From contig DARY01000007.1 in assembly GCA_002503545.1 (NCBI GenBank), positions 1 through 30,767 on the forward strand: a stretch of DNA of 30,767 nucleotides, read 5' to 3'. The position numbers were made by a program, and so were the translations under genes. The stretch is from Candidatus Methanomethylophilus sp. UBA78 (GTDB lineage: Archaea; Thermoplasmatota; Thermoplasmata; Methanomassiliicoccales; Methanomethylophilaceae). Under the pieces are notes generated by a model that ran no database searches, had not been told where the DNA came from, and saw only the letters and a program-made list of their open reading frames with translations. This document shows positions 21,437-29,222 of the stretch, piece after piece (positions within the stretch are counted from its first letter, which is position 1; the number at the start of each line of letters is the position of its first letter).

Positions 21437-22621
21437 ATGCTGGAAATCAACCTGGACATGTATCAGACCGCGGCCCTGGGCGCTTTAGCCCTGGCCCTGG
21501 GATTGTTCCTCGTCAGCAGGTCGGAGACGCTGAGACGTTTCTGCATCCCCGCCGCGGTGGTCGGAGGATTGGTACTTGCCCTGGCGAACAGCGTCATGCA
21601 CATAACCGAAATCGCCGAATTCGATTTCGACGAGACCCTGAAGAACGTCTTCATGATGGCGTTCTTCTGTTCCGTGGGGTTCATGGCCTCCTTCCGCATG
21701 CTGAAGACCGGCGGGAAGCTCGTCATCGTGCTGCTGGTGCTCGTTTCCGTCCTACTCGTCTTCCAGGATGTGATCGGAGCCGCCCTCTGCACCGCCTTCG
21801 GTCTGGATCCCAAGATGGGTCTGGCACTCGGTTCCATCAGCCTCGTGGGCGGACACGGGACCGCCGCCACGTACGGCGAGCAGCTGGTGGAGGAGTTCGG
21901 CGTACTGAACGCCGACACGGCGGCCATCGCCGCCGCCACGTTCGGATTGGCTGTCAGCGGTTTCATAGGCGGTCCCCTGTCGAAGAGGCTTGTCGAGAAG
22001 AACAACCTGCGGCCCGACGAGGAGGACATCCTCATAGAGCAGGAGGAGAACCCGGAGACTGGCGTGGACAATAACCATTTCCTTCTGGCACTTCTGCTCA
22101 TGGCCGTCTGTATAGGCGCCGGGACGTACATAGTGAGTTTCTCCAAGAGCATGGGTGTGACCCTGCCCGTGTACCTGGGGGCGATGCTCGTGGCCCTCGT
22201 CGTGCGCAATGTGGCGGATTACAAGGGGGTGAACCTCCCGATCAGGGAGATAAACACGCTCGGATGGATCTCCCTGTCCATGTTCCTCTCCATGGCGCTG
22301 ATGGTGACCAAGCTGTGGCAGCTCGCGGACCTCGCCGTGAAGATGGTCGCCATACTGCTGGTGCAGACAGCCGTCGTGGCCCTGTTCGCCTACTACGTAA
22401 TATTCCGCGGAACCGGCAGGAACTATGAATCGGCGGCCCTCGTCACCGCCACCTGCGGGTTCGGTCTCGGTGCCACCCCCAACGCCGTCGCGAACATGGA
22501 GGCCCTGTTCAGCAAGTACGGGGTCGCCCCCAAGGCTTATTTCGTGGTCCCGCTGGTGGGCAGTGTGTTCATAGACCTGGTGAACACCGCCTTCCTGACG
22601 GTCTTCCTCAACATACTCTGA
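21437..22621 (+). CDS. gltS: Sodium/glutamate symporter (GltS family)
   Basis: A 394-aa transporter with about 11 hydrophobic helices. Family marks are IPAAVVGGLVLAL (helix 2), MAFFCSVGFMASFRMLKTGGK, the long LGSISLVGGHGTAATYGE (about 130-147), which is the first re-entrant substrate loop, and the matching LVTATCGFGLGATPNAVANMEA (about 335-357) in the second half. Bacterial GltS imports glutamate with sodium. The archaeal substrate is probably glutamate or a similar dicarboxylate or amino acid. The gene has its own TATA box and appears to be transcribed alone; the convergent Sel1 gene ends 17 bp downstream. Confidence 0.93.
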   Translation: MLEINLDMYQTAALGALALALGLFLVSRSETLRRFCIPAAVVGGLVLALANSVMHITEIAEFDFDETLKNVFMMAFFCSVGFMASFRMLKTGGKLVIVLLVLVSVLLVFQDVIGAALCTAFGLDPKMGLALGSISLVGGHGTAATYGEQLVEEFGVLNADTAAIAAATFGLAVSGFIGGPLSKRLVEKNNLRPDEEDILIEQEENPETGVDNNHFLLALLLMAVCIGAGTYIVSFSKSMGVTLPVYLGAMLVALVVRNVADYKGVNLPIREINTLGWISLSMFLSMALMVTKLWQLADLAVKMVAILLVQTAVVALFAYYVIFRGTGRNYESAALVTATCGFGLGATPNAVANMEALFSKYGVAPKAYFVVPLVGSVFIDLVNTAFLTVFLNIL

Positions 22622-22638
22622 AAAGTGCCAGAGGGTTC

Positions 22639-23298
22639 TCAGGGCCTTACGGTCTTCCCTTCGTCCAGGGCCCTGAGGCATTCCTCCGCATCCGTGTCAC
22701 CGTACCTGGCGGCGTACTCCAGGAGGATCCTGCCGTTCTCCTCGTCCTTGGTTACGCCCTCTCCGAAGGCGTACATGGCTCCGAGTTCGTACATGGCCTC
22801 CGCATACCCGGCGTCACACGCCTTCTTGAGCCAGTACACGCACTTACCCAGATCCATGTCCAGGTAGTTCGTCCCGTCGCGGTACCATCTGGCGAGTTCC
22901 ACCATCGCCCCGCTGCATCCGCCGGCGGCCGACTCCAGACAAAGTTTCACGGCCTCGATGGGGTTGCGGTCGACGCCCCTGCCCCTGGAGTACAGAAGTG
23001 CCAGGAAGTATTTCGCATCGTAGTTGCCCCGTTCGGATGCCATGCGGAAGTACTTGGAGGCCTCCAGGTAGTCCTGTTCCAGCCCGTCGCCCGTCATCAG
23101 CATGATACCCAGGCGTACCATGGCATCCTCGTTCCCCCTGTCCGCCGACATGCGGTAGAGGGCGGCCGCCTTCTCCTTGTCGACGGGGACGGTGAGTCCC
23201 TGGTAGTACATCCCTCCGAGGACGTAGAGGTCCCCTGGGTCTTTGGGCGGAGGCACCTCGCGCCCCTCGGTGTTTCGTCCGAAGGTTTCTTCCGGCAT
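22639..23298 (-). CDS. Sel1-like repeat protein (small)
   Basis: A 219-aa protein with about five Sel1-like repeats from residue 22 onward, for example AAALYRMSADRGNEDAMVRLGIMLMTGDGLEQDY and ALLYSRGRGVDRNPIEAVKLC. The N-terminal 20 residues are polar and Pro-rich. It has no signal sequence or other domain, so it is probably a cytosolic scaffold. A TATA-like box 28 bp before the ATG suggests a leaderless transcript. It is distinct in sequence from the larger Sel1 protein ending at 21029, so the two are not a recent duplication. Confidence 0.87.
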   Translation of the reverse strand: MPEETFGRNTEGREVPPPKDPGDLYVLGGMYYQGLTVPVDKEKAAALYRMSADRGNEDAMVRLGIMLMTGDGLEQDYLEASKYFRMASERGNYDAKYFLALLYSRGRGVDRNPIEAVKLCLESAAGGCSGAMVELARWYRDGTNYLDMDLGKCVYWLKKACDAGYAEAMYELGAMYAFGEGVTKDEENGRILLEYAARYGDTDAEECLRALDEGKTVRP

Positions 23299-23322
23299 GT
23301 CGGTCAGCCATCGTCCCGATGT

Positions 23323-23330
23323 GATAAAAA
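23323..23330 (-). promoter_or_regulatory. TATA-like box of small Sel1 gene
   Basis: TTTTTATC on the minus strand is centred 28 bp before ATG 23298. Confidence 0.45.
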
Positions 23331-23345
23331 TCCTGCGTACGGTGT

Positions 23346-23921
23346 TCAGACCCTCAGTCCGGCGATTTCTTCGAGGAAGTACCGGTGCACGGTGAGGTCG
23401 TCGGTCAGCTCCGGGTGGAAAGCGGTCGCCAGCTGCCTGCCCTGTCTGGCCGCCACTATCCTGCCGTCCACCCTCGAGAGGACCTCCACGCCGTCGCCGA
23501 CCGAGTCGATGCAGGGGGCGCGGATGAACGTCATCGGCAGCTTATCCAGATCGCCGAATCTGTCCTCGGTGTGGAAGCTGCCGAGCTGTCTCCCGTACGC
23601 GTTCCTCCTGGCGGTGATGTCCATCGTCGCCAGGCTCGGGGTCCCGCCTATGACGCGTTTGGAGAGGACGATCAGTCCGGCGCAGGTCCCGAAGACGGGA
23701 AGCCCCTTCACGATGCGGTCGCGGAGCGGGGAGAGAAGACCCAGATCCATCAGGAGTTTGCCGATGACCGTGCTCTCCCCGCCCGGTATGATGAGGGCGT
23801 CGAACGGTTTGCCGAGGTCGGACCTCTGTCTGATCTCGAAATGGTCGGCACCCAGCCTGTCGAGTGCGCGCCCGTGTTCGGCGAACGCCCCCTGCAGGGC
23901 GAGGATGGCGACCGTGGCCAT
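23346..23921 (-). CDS. pdxT: Pyridoxal 5'-phosphate synthase glutaminase subunit PdxT
   Basis: PdxT hydrolyses glutamine and passes ammonia to PdxS for pyridoxal phosphate synthesis. The 191-aa protein has the class I glutaminase triad: C80 in GTCAG, H169 and E171 in FHPE. The N-terminal VAILALQGAFAEHGRAL and LIIPGGESTVIGKLL (about 43-57) are standard for the family. The ATG lies 3 nt after the pdxS stop, so pdxS and pdxT form an operon in that order. Confidence 0.97.
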   Translation of the reverse strand: MATVAILALQGAFAEHGRALDRLGADHFEIRQRSDLGKPFDALIIPGGESTVIGKLLMDLGLLSPLRDRIVKGLPVFGTCAGLIVLSKRVIGGTPSLATMDITARRNAYGRQLGSFHTEDRFGDLDKLPMTFIRAPCIDSVGDGVEVLSRVDGRIVAARQGRQLATAFHPELTDDLTVHRYFLEEIAGLRV

Positions 23922-23924
23922 CGT

Positions 23925-24800
23925 TCACTGCCCCCTCTCGGCCATGATGGTCTTGATCTCCTCGGCGTTGATTCCGACCATGGCCTGTCCCAGATCGGCC
24001 GATACCTCGGCGAGGAGCTTCGCATCGGTGTAGTTGGTCACCGCCTGCACGATGGCCTTGGCGCGCTTGGCCGGGTTCCCCGACCTGAATATGCCGGATC
24101 CCACGAAGACGCCCTCGGCCCCGAGCTGCATCATGAGCGCCGCATCCGCCGGGGTGGCGACCCCTCCCGCTGCGAAGTTGACGACGGGGAGCCTGCCGTT
24201 TTCGTGGACGTATCTGACGAGCTCCACCGGGACCTGCAGCTGCTTGGCCTCCTCGTAGAGTTCGTCGGCGCGCATGTTCTGCACCTTCCTTATCTCGGAG
24301 TTCATGACCCTCATGTGGTGCACGGCCTGCACGACGTCTCCGGTGCCGGGCTCCCCCTTGGTCCTGATCATGGAGGCTCCCTCGGAGACCCTCCTCAGGG
24401 CCTCCCCGAGGTCCCTCGCCCCGCATACGAACGGGACTTTGAACTGGGTCTTGTCGATGTGGTACACGTCGTCGGCGGGGGTCAGTACCTCGCTCTCGTC
24501 GATGTAATCGATCTCGAGCGCCTCGAGGATCTGCGCCTCCACGAAGTGCCCGATGCGGCACTTGGCCATGACCGGTATGGATACCGCGTCCTGTATGCCT
24601 TTGATCATCTTGGGGTCGCTCATGCGGGATACCCCTCCGGCCGCACGGATGTCCGCGGGGATCCTCTCCAGGGCCATGACGGCCGCCGCCCCGGCCTCCT
24701 CCGCTATCCTCGCCTGTTCGGGGGTGGTGACATCCATGATCACTCCGCCCTTGAGCATCTGCGCCAGTTCCTTGTTGAGTTCGTACCTGCTCTTTTCCAT
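23925..24800 (-). CDS. pdxS: Pyridoxal 5'-phosphate synthase lyase subunit PdxS
   Basis: PdxS condenses ribose 5-phosphate, glyceraldehyde 3-phosphate and ammonia into pyridoxal phosphate. The 291-aa TIM-barrel protein is of standard length. The lysine that binds the pentose is K80 in VMAKCRIGH, and the second lysine is K148 in RTKGEPGTGD; D23 lies in VIMDVTTPEQA. NFAAGGVATPADAALMMQLG is also conserved. A TATA-like box (24828-24837) predicts a leader of about 6 nt. The perfect palindrome at 24866-24885 is upstream of that promoter. Confidence 0.98.
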   Translation of the reverse strand: MEKSRYELNKELAQMLKGGVIMDVTTPEQARIAEEAGAAAVMALERIPADIRAAGGVSRMSDPKMIKGIQDAVSIPVMAKCRIGHFVEAQILEALEIDYIDESEVLTPADDVYHIDKTQFKVPFVCGARDLGEALRRVSEGASMIRTKGEPGTGDVVQAVHHMRVMNSEIRKVQNMRADELYEEAKQLQVPVELVRYVHENGRLPVVNFAAGGVATPADAALMMQLGAEGVFVGSGIFRSGNPAKRAKAIVQAVTNYTDAKLLAEVSADLGQAMVGINAEEIKTIMAERGQ

Positions 24801-24827
24801 GTTATCGTCAGTGCAGATGTCGGCCTT

Positions 24828-24837
24828 GTATTTAGGT
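24828..24837 (-). promoter_or_regulatory. TATA-like box of pdxST
   Basis: CCTAAATACA on the minus strand predicts transcription near 24806, a few bases before ATG 24800. Confidence 0.45.
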
Positions 24838-24865
24838 TATTCCAATCTCATCAGATTTGGGATGT

Positions 24866-24885
24866 AATATTCATCTATGAATATT
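24866..24885. promoter_or_regulatory. Perfect 20-bp palindrome upstream of pdxST
   Basis: AATATTCAT (24866-24874) and ATGAATATT (24877-24885) are exact complements with CT between. The element is about 30-50 bp upstream of the pdxS TATA box, suiting an activator site. No U-tract follows on the minus strand, which argues against a terminator for the tRNA transcript. The regulator is unknown. Confidence 0.5.
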
Positions 24886-24930
24886 ATTTACATTTGTATG
24901 CCTTAATGTACTTTTTACGGCATCGGACAT

Positions 24931-24942
24931 GGGGGAACCCCC
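24931..24942 (-). terminator. Short GC hairpin downstream of tRNA-Ser
   Basis: GGGGG-AA-CCCCC lies 24 bp past the tRNA 3' end. It may assist 3' end formation, but the two-base spacer leaves a strained loop, so this is tentative. Confidence 0.25.
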
Positions 24943-24965
24943 GCATAGGAGTCGAGAAGGGCAGG

Positions 24966-25050
24966 CGCGGGAGGAGGGATTCGAACCCCCGAGGGGAAAC
25001 CCCACCGGTTTTCAAGACCGGCGTAGTAGTCCGGGCTGTGCCACTCCCGC
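24966..25050 (-). tRNA. tRNA-Ser (anticodon UGA)
   Basis: On the minus strand the acceptor arms GCGGGAG (25050-25044) and CTCCCGC (24973-24967) pair fully, with a G discriminator at 24966 as expected for archaeal serine tRNA. The anticodon stem is CCGGT/ACCGG around the loop CTTGAAA, giving anticodon TGA. A long variable arm with a GGGG/CCCC stem marks a class II tRNA. The T arm is GGGGG-TTCGAAT-CCCTC. CCA is not encoded and no intron is seen. A TATA box (25075-25082) lies 28 bp upstream. Confidence 0.97.
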
Positions 25051-25074
25051 AGTGCCATCCCATAGAAGGGGGCG

Positions 25075-25082
25075 TTTATTAA
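25075..25082 (-). promoter_or_regulatory. TATA box of tRNA-Ser
   Basis: TTAATAAA on the minus strand is centred about 28 bp before the tRNA 5' end, in the 34-bp gap behind the BASS transporter gene. Confidence 0.55.
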
Positions 25083-25084
25083 CC

Positions 25085-26029
25085 TTATCCGCTCGCGAGG
25101 ACCTCTTCCTGCACGTCCCCGGCCGGGGGCCAGCGCTTCCTGACGTATCCCGTCATCACCGCGAACCAGACGGACTCCATCAGGAGGGACAGCACGCAGG
25201 GCAGGGAGGCCTCGGGGATACCGCTCAGGAGCACCAGACACATGGTGGTGGCGAGCCCGGAGTTCTTCCAGACGGCGAATCCCATGTAGACGACGGAGTT
25301 GTCCCTGTCGGCACCCTTCTTCCTGAGCACGTGCATCATGACGAGGCTCACCCCGAAGGTCCTGACGGCGCACGCCGCGAGGATGAGGACGACCACGTCC
25401 GGCTCCCCCAGTATGAAGTCCCTGTTGCTGCCGACGGAGAAGACCATCAGCAGGAACATCATGATGTTGATGAAGATGACCTTGGCATCCCTGTTCACCT
25501 TCACCTTCTTGAGGGGGATGTTGACCAGCAGGGGCACCGCTATGAACAGCAGCACGTACTTGAAGATCTCCAGGGGGCTCACCGCATCCCCTATGAAGAC
25601 GGTCGTTATGAGGGGCGTGAGACCGAGGGCGATGAGGTAGATCACCGTAAGTGCCAGCACCGACATCACGCGATTCCCCCTCATCATGAGGGAGAGGGTG
25701 ATGACCGAGACCCCCGAGGGCACCGCCGCGAGCATGACCCAGCCGTACCAGAGGTTCCCGTTGCCCGGTATGAACAGGGCCCCGACGGCGAGGGTCATGG
25801 CGGTGCATATGCCGAAACAGGACACGAAGGACAGGAGGATCGGTTTGGCGTCGGCCTTGAAGTCCTTCCTATGGAAGGAGAGGCCCTGCATGGCCGCGAT
25901 CATCTGCAGCATCAGGACGAGTATGACGAGGTTGGAGACGATCTCCCCGAGGGAACCGACGGCCAGGGCGACCACTATCGCCGCCGCGACCCAGTACCTG
26001 ATGTCCGTCAGGGCGTTCATCAATGCCAT
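25085..26029 (-). CDS. Bile acid:sodium symporter (BASS) family transporter
   Basis: A 314-aa membrane protein with about ten hydrophobic helices and the BASS/ACR3 fold. Characteristic parts are LVILVLMLQMIAAMQGLSF (helix 2), the VMLAAVPSGVSVITLSLMMRGN segment (about 117-138) that corresponds to the first crossover helix, and AVWKNSGLATTMCLVLL (about 253-269) for the second. Family members carry organic anions with sodium; the substrate here is not deducible, and bile acids are only the family name. A strong TATA box 25 bp before the ATG supports this start and a leaderless mRNA. It appears to be a single-gene unit. Confidence 0.9.
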   Translation of the reverse strand: MALMNALTDIRYWVAAAIVVALAVGSLGEIVSNLVILVLMLQMIAAMQGLSFHRKDFKADAKPILLSFVSCFGICTAMTLAVGALFIPGNGNLWYGWVMLAAVPSGVSVITLSLMMRGNRVMSVLALTVIYLIALGLTPLITTVFIGDAVSPLEIFKYVLLFIAVPLLVNIPLKKVKVNRDAKVIFINIMMFLLMVFSVGSNRDFILGEPDVVVLILAACAVRTFGVSLVMMHVLRKKGADRDNSVVYMGFAVWKNSGLATTMCLVLLSGIPEASLPCVLSLLMESVWFAVMTGYVRKRWPPAGDVQEEVLASG

Positions 26030-26049
26030 GTTGCTCTCCCATGGATGTG

Positions 26050-26058
26050 TTATATATA
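26050..26058 (-). promoter_or_regulatory. TATA box of BASS transporter gene
   Basis: TATATATAA on the minus strand is centred 25 bp before ATG 26029, one of the clearest promoters in the window. Confidence 0.6.
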
Positions 26059-26099
26059 CTGGTTTTGCAGGGGCGGGGAATCGTTGTAGCGGCGTTCGT

Positions 26100-28139
26100 T
26101 CACTCGGAGAAGAACCTGACGGCGTCCGCCACCGGGTCGTCCGACGGCACCGCCTCGAGCTGCCTCGCGTTCCTGGCCGCCCTGTTGTCCAGGATCACGG
26201 CCATGCCGCGGTCCGTCTCCGTCCTTATCAGGCGGCCTATGGCCTGCCTGATCTTCCTGACCGCCGGTATCTCGCTGGTGTACTTCCAGCCCATCCCCTG
26301 GCCGTACTTGGCGTCGAAGAGGTCCTTCATGGCCTTCATCTCTATCGAGGGCGGGGGGTAGGGCATGCCTATGATGATGGCGAAGCAGAGCTCGTCCCCG
26401 GGGAAGTCCATCCCCTCCGCCACCGAACCGCCCATGACGCAGAAGAACACCCCGTTCCTGCCTCTCCGGAAGGCTTCCAGGGACTTCATGGTGCTCCTCT
26501 GGCGCCCGGACTCCTCCCAGTAGAGGGCCTTATCGACGGACTGCTCCATGTACGGGCGGATGTCCTTCATCAGGCGGTAGGAGGGCAGGAAGACCAGGAT
26601 GTTCTTGTCCACCGCGTTGCACATCTGCGCGGTCATGCGCTCGATCCTGTTCCACATGGACGGGTTGGCCTTCAGGTCGTTGTAGTTGGTCGTGACGTCC
26701 TTGGCGTAGACGACCATCTTGTTCTCCGCCGGGAACGGGGAGGGGTACGTGCGCGGCACCGAGTTGGAGGGCAGCCCCATCACGCGGGCGTACTGTGCCA
26801 GAGGCTGCAGGGTGCCGGACATGTGCACCGCCCCGGGCAGCGCGTTCATGAACCTCACTATGTCGGTCGGGTCTATGCACGAGGCGGTCAGGTACTCCCC
26901 GTCCTCGTTGGAGCGCACGGCCCTCACGTAGCGGTCGGCGGGGCTCCTGACCCACGACTCCATGAGGCGTCCGAACTCCAGGACGGGGGAGGAGGGGGCG
27001 TCGGTATCGGCGATGGCCTCCTCCCTCTTCTCCCCCAGCTCGATCGTCCTGTTGATGGCCGCCGTCAGCTGGGTGCGGTCGATGTGCAGGGTGCCGCAGA
27101 TGCTGTCCTCGAGGGCCCCCGCCGGCACGACCTTCTCCTTCTCGTTGAAGCCGAGGTACCTGGAGCCCAGGTCCCTCATGGCCGCCCTGACGGAGCGGAC
27201 GAACGCGTCGATCGTCACGCCCTCGCAGACCTCCGGCTTCCTGAAGAGCCCCGCCTCGTCGAGGGCGGACATGACCAGGCGGGTGCTTATGGTGAAGCTC
27301 TCCTGCTCGCGGACGGCGTCCATCAGGTTGTGGGCCTCGTCGACGATGAGGACGAACCCCTTCTCGTCGACGCCGAGGTTCGCGAGGAACCTCTCGCGGA
27401 TGTCCGGGTCTATTATGTGTATGTAGGGGGCGACCACCACGTCGAAGTCCTTCATCAGCGCCTTCTTGGCCTCGTAGGGGCAGACGTCGATGTTCCTGCA
27501 GTAGGCGTCCAGCTCGTCCGACTTGGGGAAGTTGGCCTTGCAGTAGGCCTCCACCGTCTCCAGGCTGTGCTGGGTCTTCTCGAAGTACGGGCATCCCCCG
27601 GGACGGCCCTGCTGGCTCTTCTCCTTCCTGTCGGAGCACAGGGTGGAGAGGGCGCTGGGGGAGAGCGAGTCGAAGTCCGGTCTGGCCTGCAGGAGGGGGC
27701 AGGACTTGTTCCTGCCGGTGACGGTGATGCCGCACACGTCCTTCAGGGAGGAGACGGCGCGCAGCTCCTTCATGACCTGGTCCGACTGGGATATGGTCCT
27801 GGTGATGTAGACGACCTTCTTGCCGCGCGGGACGGCGTGCTCCAGGGCCCCGGCCAGGGAGGTGATGGTCTTGCCGGTGCCGGTCCCCGATTCGATGACG
27901 ATGTGCCTCGCCTGGTCGAGGGAGGTGCGTATGTCGGATATGATCTGCAGCTGGGACGGCCTCGGTTCGTAGGGCAGGTAGGGGGCCTTCATCTGCGACG
28001 GGTCCTTTATCACGGGGAGGGGTCTCTCCGCCGTCTTGATCACCGGTGCGCTGCCGTCGAAGGCGTATCCGCACTCCGGACAATGGGTCTGGCCGGGGAT
28101 GACCATGTGCCCGCACTGGGGGCAGAAGAAGGTGCGCAT
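26100..28139 (-). CDS. XPD/DinG-like superfamily 2 DNA helicase with N-terminal zinc ribbon
   Basis: A 679-aa helicase of the XPD/Rad3 group, 5'-3' DNA unwinding enzymes with an iron-sulfur domain. The N-terminus adds a zinc ribbon (C6, C9, C20, C23) that is not part of the basic XPD core. Walker A is SGTGTGKT (84-91) and the DEAH box is at 267-270 (VDEAHNLMD). Four cysteines, C147, C168, C183 and C220, are placed as the 4Fe-4S ligands. Motif VI is QAIGRLIRTETDRG near the C-terminus. A role in DNA repair is expected. A TATA box 25 bp before the ATG supports the start. Confidence 0.93.
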   Translation of the reverse strand: MRTFFCPQCGHMVIPGQTHCPECGYAFDGSAPVIKTAERPLPVIKDPSQMKAPYLPYEPRPSQLQIISDIRTSLDQARHIVIESGTGTGKTITSLAGALEHAVPRGKKVVYITRTISQSDQVMKELRAVSSLKDVCGITVTGRNKSCPLLQARPDFDSLSPSALSTLCSDRKEKSQQGRPGGCPYFEKTQHSLETVEAYCKANFPKSDELDAYCRNIDVCPYEAKKALMKDFDVVVAPYIHIIDPDIRERFLANLGVDEKGFVLIVDEAHNLMDAVREQESFTISTRLVMSALDEAGLFRKPEVCEGVTIDAFVRSVRAAMRDLGSRYLGFNEKEKVVPAGALEDSICGTLHIDRTQLTAAINRTIELGEKREEAIADTDAPSSPVLEFGRLMESWVRSPADRYVRAVRSNEDGEYLTASCIDPTDIVRFMNALPGAVHMSGTLQPLAQYARVMGLPSNSVPRTYPSPFPAENKMVVYAKDVTTNYNDLKANPSMWNRIERMTAQMCNAVDKNILVFLPSYRLMKDIRPYMEQSVDKALYWEESGRQRSTMKSLEAFRRGRNGVFFCVMGGSVAEGMDFPGDELCFAIIIGMPYPPPSIEMKAMKDLFDAKYGQGMGWKYTSEIPAVRKIRQAIGRLIRTETDRGMAVILDNRAARNARQLEAVPSDDPVADAVRFFSE

Positions 28140-28159
28140 GCTATCGGTTAATGGGACTG

Positions 28160-28167
28160 CATATAAG
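28160..28167 (-). promoter_or_regulatory. TATA box of helicase gene
   Basis: CTTATATG on the minus strand is centred about 25 bp before ATG 28139. Confidence 0.55.
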
Positions 28168-28191
28168 AAAGGTACAGAGTTATGGGGAGGT

Positions 28192-29139
28192 TCACTCGTC
28201 GTCCCCGTCGCGTTCGGACCCGTATCCCCCGCGGCGGATGCCGTTGCTCTCCATGTACCCCTCGGCCCCGCGGAGGTTTATGGTCACCTGCCTCAGGAGG
28301 TGCTTCTCGGCCGCCTTCACGTCGTTGGCCCTCATAAGGGCCTGGGCGGCCTCCCCGTGGAGCTGCGAGAGCAGCTCCGTGTCATCCAGGCTCCCCTTGT
28401 CCATCAGATCCTCCATGAGGGAGATGGCCTTCTCCATGACCGAGAGGAACAGGACGTCGTCGCCGGCGGCCTCCGCCAGGTCCCCTCTGGAGACGTATGC
28501 GCTGACCAGCTCCATGGTGTCGTCCAGCGAGCCCTTCTCCATGAGCTCCTCGCCGACCCTGATGCTCTCGTCGAAGTCCTCCGCCGCCCTGCCGTTCTCC
28601 TCGGATCCGAGATGGATCTCCCCTTCCATCCCGCAGGCCTCCATGTACCTGTTCCGGGACCAGTCGTCGTCCCTCCCGACCAGCAGCGAGATCGCCTTCT
28701 CGATGTACGGGGAGGCCTCGTCCTCCATCTCGTTGTCGATGAGGTCGTATCCGCAGTCGAGGCACATCTCCACTATGTCCCTCGTACCGTAGAACTTGGA
28801 GCCGTCCACGAGGTCGCCGAGGCGGGAGGCGGCGACCCTGTAGTCGTCGGCCATGGCCTCCACGGACTTGTCCACGGCGATCGTCCCCCGGGAGGTGTAG
28901 GCCTTGACCAGGTAGCCGGGGTCCACCGGGACCCCCGAGTCCTCCATCCTCCTGATGATGGCGATGGCCTCGCCGAAGTCCGTCATCGCGGACACGAAGG
29001 AACCCATCATGTAGAGCACGCTCCCGCGGTGGATGTAGGCGTCGAGGAGCTCCTGCGGGGAGCCGCCCTCCTCGAAGGCGTTGACCTTTTCGTTGTACTC
29101 CCTCAGGGCCTGTTCGAGATGCTCGTCCGCTGTCGGCAT
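28192..29139 (-). CDS. TPR-like helical-repeat protein, unassigned
   Basis: A 315-aa acidic, all-helical protein. Several stretches fit TPR-like hairpins: LLDAYIHRGSVLYMMGSFVSAMTDFGEAIAIIRRM (about 32-66), AYTSRGTIAVDKSVEAMADDYRVAA, and ELVSAYVSRGDLAEAAGDDVLFLSVMEKAISLMEDL (about 205-242). MEKGSLDDTMEL and MDKGSLDDTELL mark two similar repeat units. No signal peptide or catalytic motif is seen. It probably acts as a cytosolic interaction scaffold. It is divergent from the pyridoxal kinase gene, with a TATA-like box 27 bp before its ATG. Confidence 0.75.
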   Translation of the reverse strand: MPTADEHLEQALREYNEKVNAFEEGGSPQELLDAYIHRGSVLYMMGSFVSAMTDFGEAIAIIRRMEDSGVPVDPGYLVKAYTSRGTIAVDKSVEAMADDYRVAASRLGDLVDGSKFYGTRDIVEMCLDCGYDLIDNEMEDEASPYIEKAISLLVGRDDDWSRNRYMEACGMEGEIHLGSEENGRAAEDFDESIRVGEELMEKGSLDDTMELVSAYVSRGDLAEAAGDDVLFLSVMEKAISLMEDLMDKGSLDDTELLSQLHGEAAQALMRANDVKAAEKHLLRQVTINLRGAEGYMESNGIRRGGYGSERDGDDE

Positions 29140-29162
29140 GGTACATGGGGTAGGCGAACGCG

Positions 29163-29170
29163 GTTATAAC
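29163..29170 (-). promoter_or_regulatory. TATA-like box of TPR-like gene
   Basis: GTTATAAC, itself palindromic, is centred 27 bp before ATG 29139 on the minus strand. Confidence 0.5.
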
Positions 29171-29192
29171 GGTTTCTTCCCTCTGCCGTATC

Positions 29193-29200
29193 ATTAATAT
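29193..29200 (+). promoter_or_regulatory. TATA box of pyridoxal kinase gene
   Basis: ATTAATAT is centred about 26 bp before ATG 29223, giving a leaderless transcript. It sits back to back with the TATA box of the divergent gene within an 83-bp intergenic space. Confidence 0.55.
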
Positions 29201-29222
29201 CGGTCCAGGAGATTGAGGTCCC

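Noticed and set aside
24866..24885. The palindrome upstream of pdxS as a terminator of the tRNA-Ser transcript.
   Set aside because: It is about 80 bp past the tRNA and no U-tract follows on the minus strand, so an upstream regulatory site is more likely, though not proven.
25686..28151. A long open frame on the plus strand opposite the BASS and helicase genes.
   Set aside because: Same antisense effect of GC-rich coding; no recognisable domain, and it spans the gap between two real genes.
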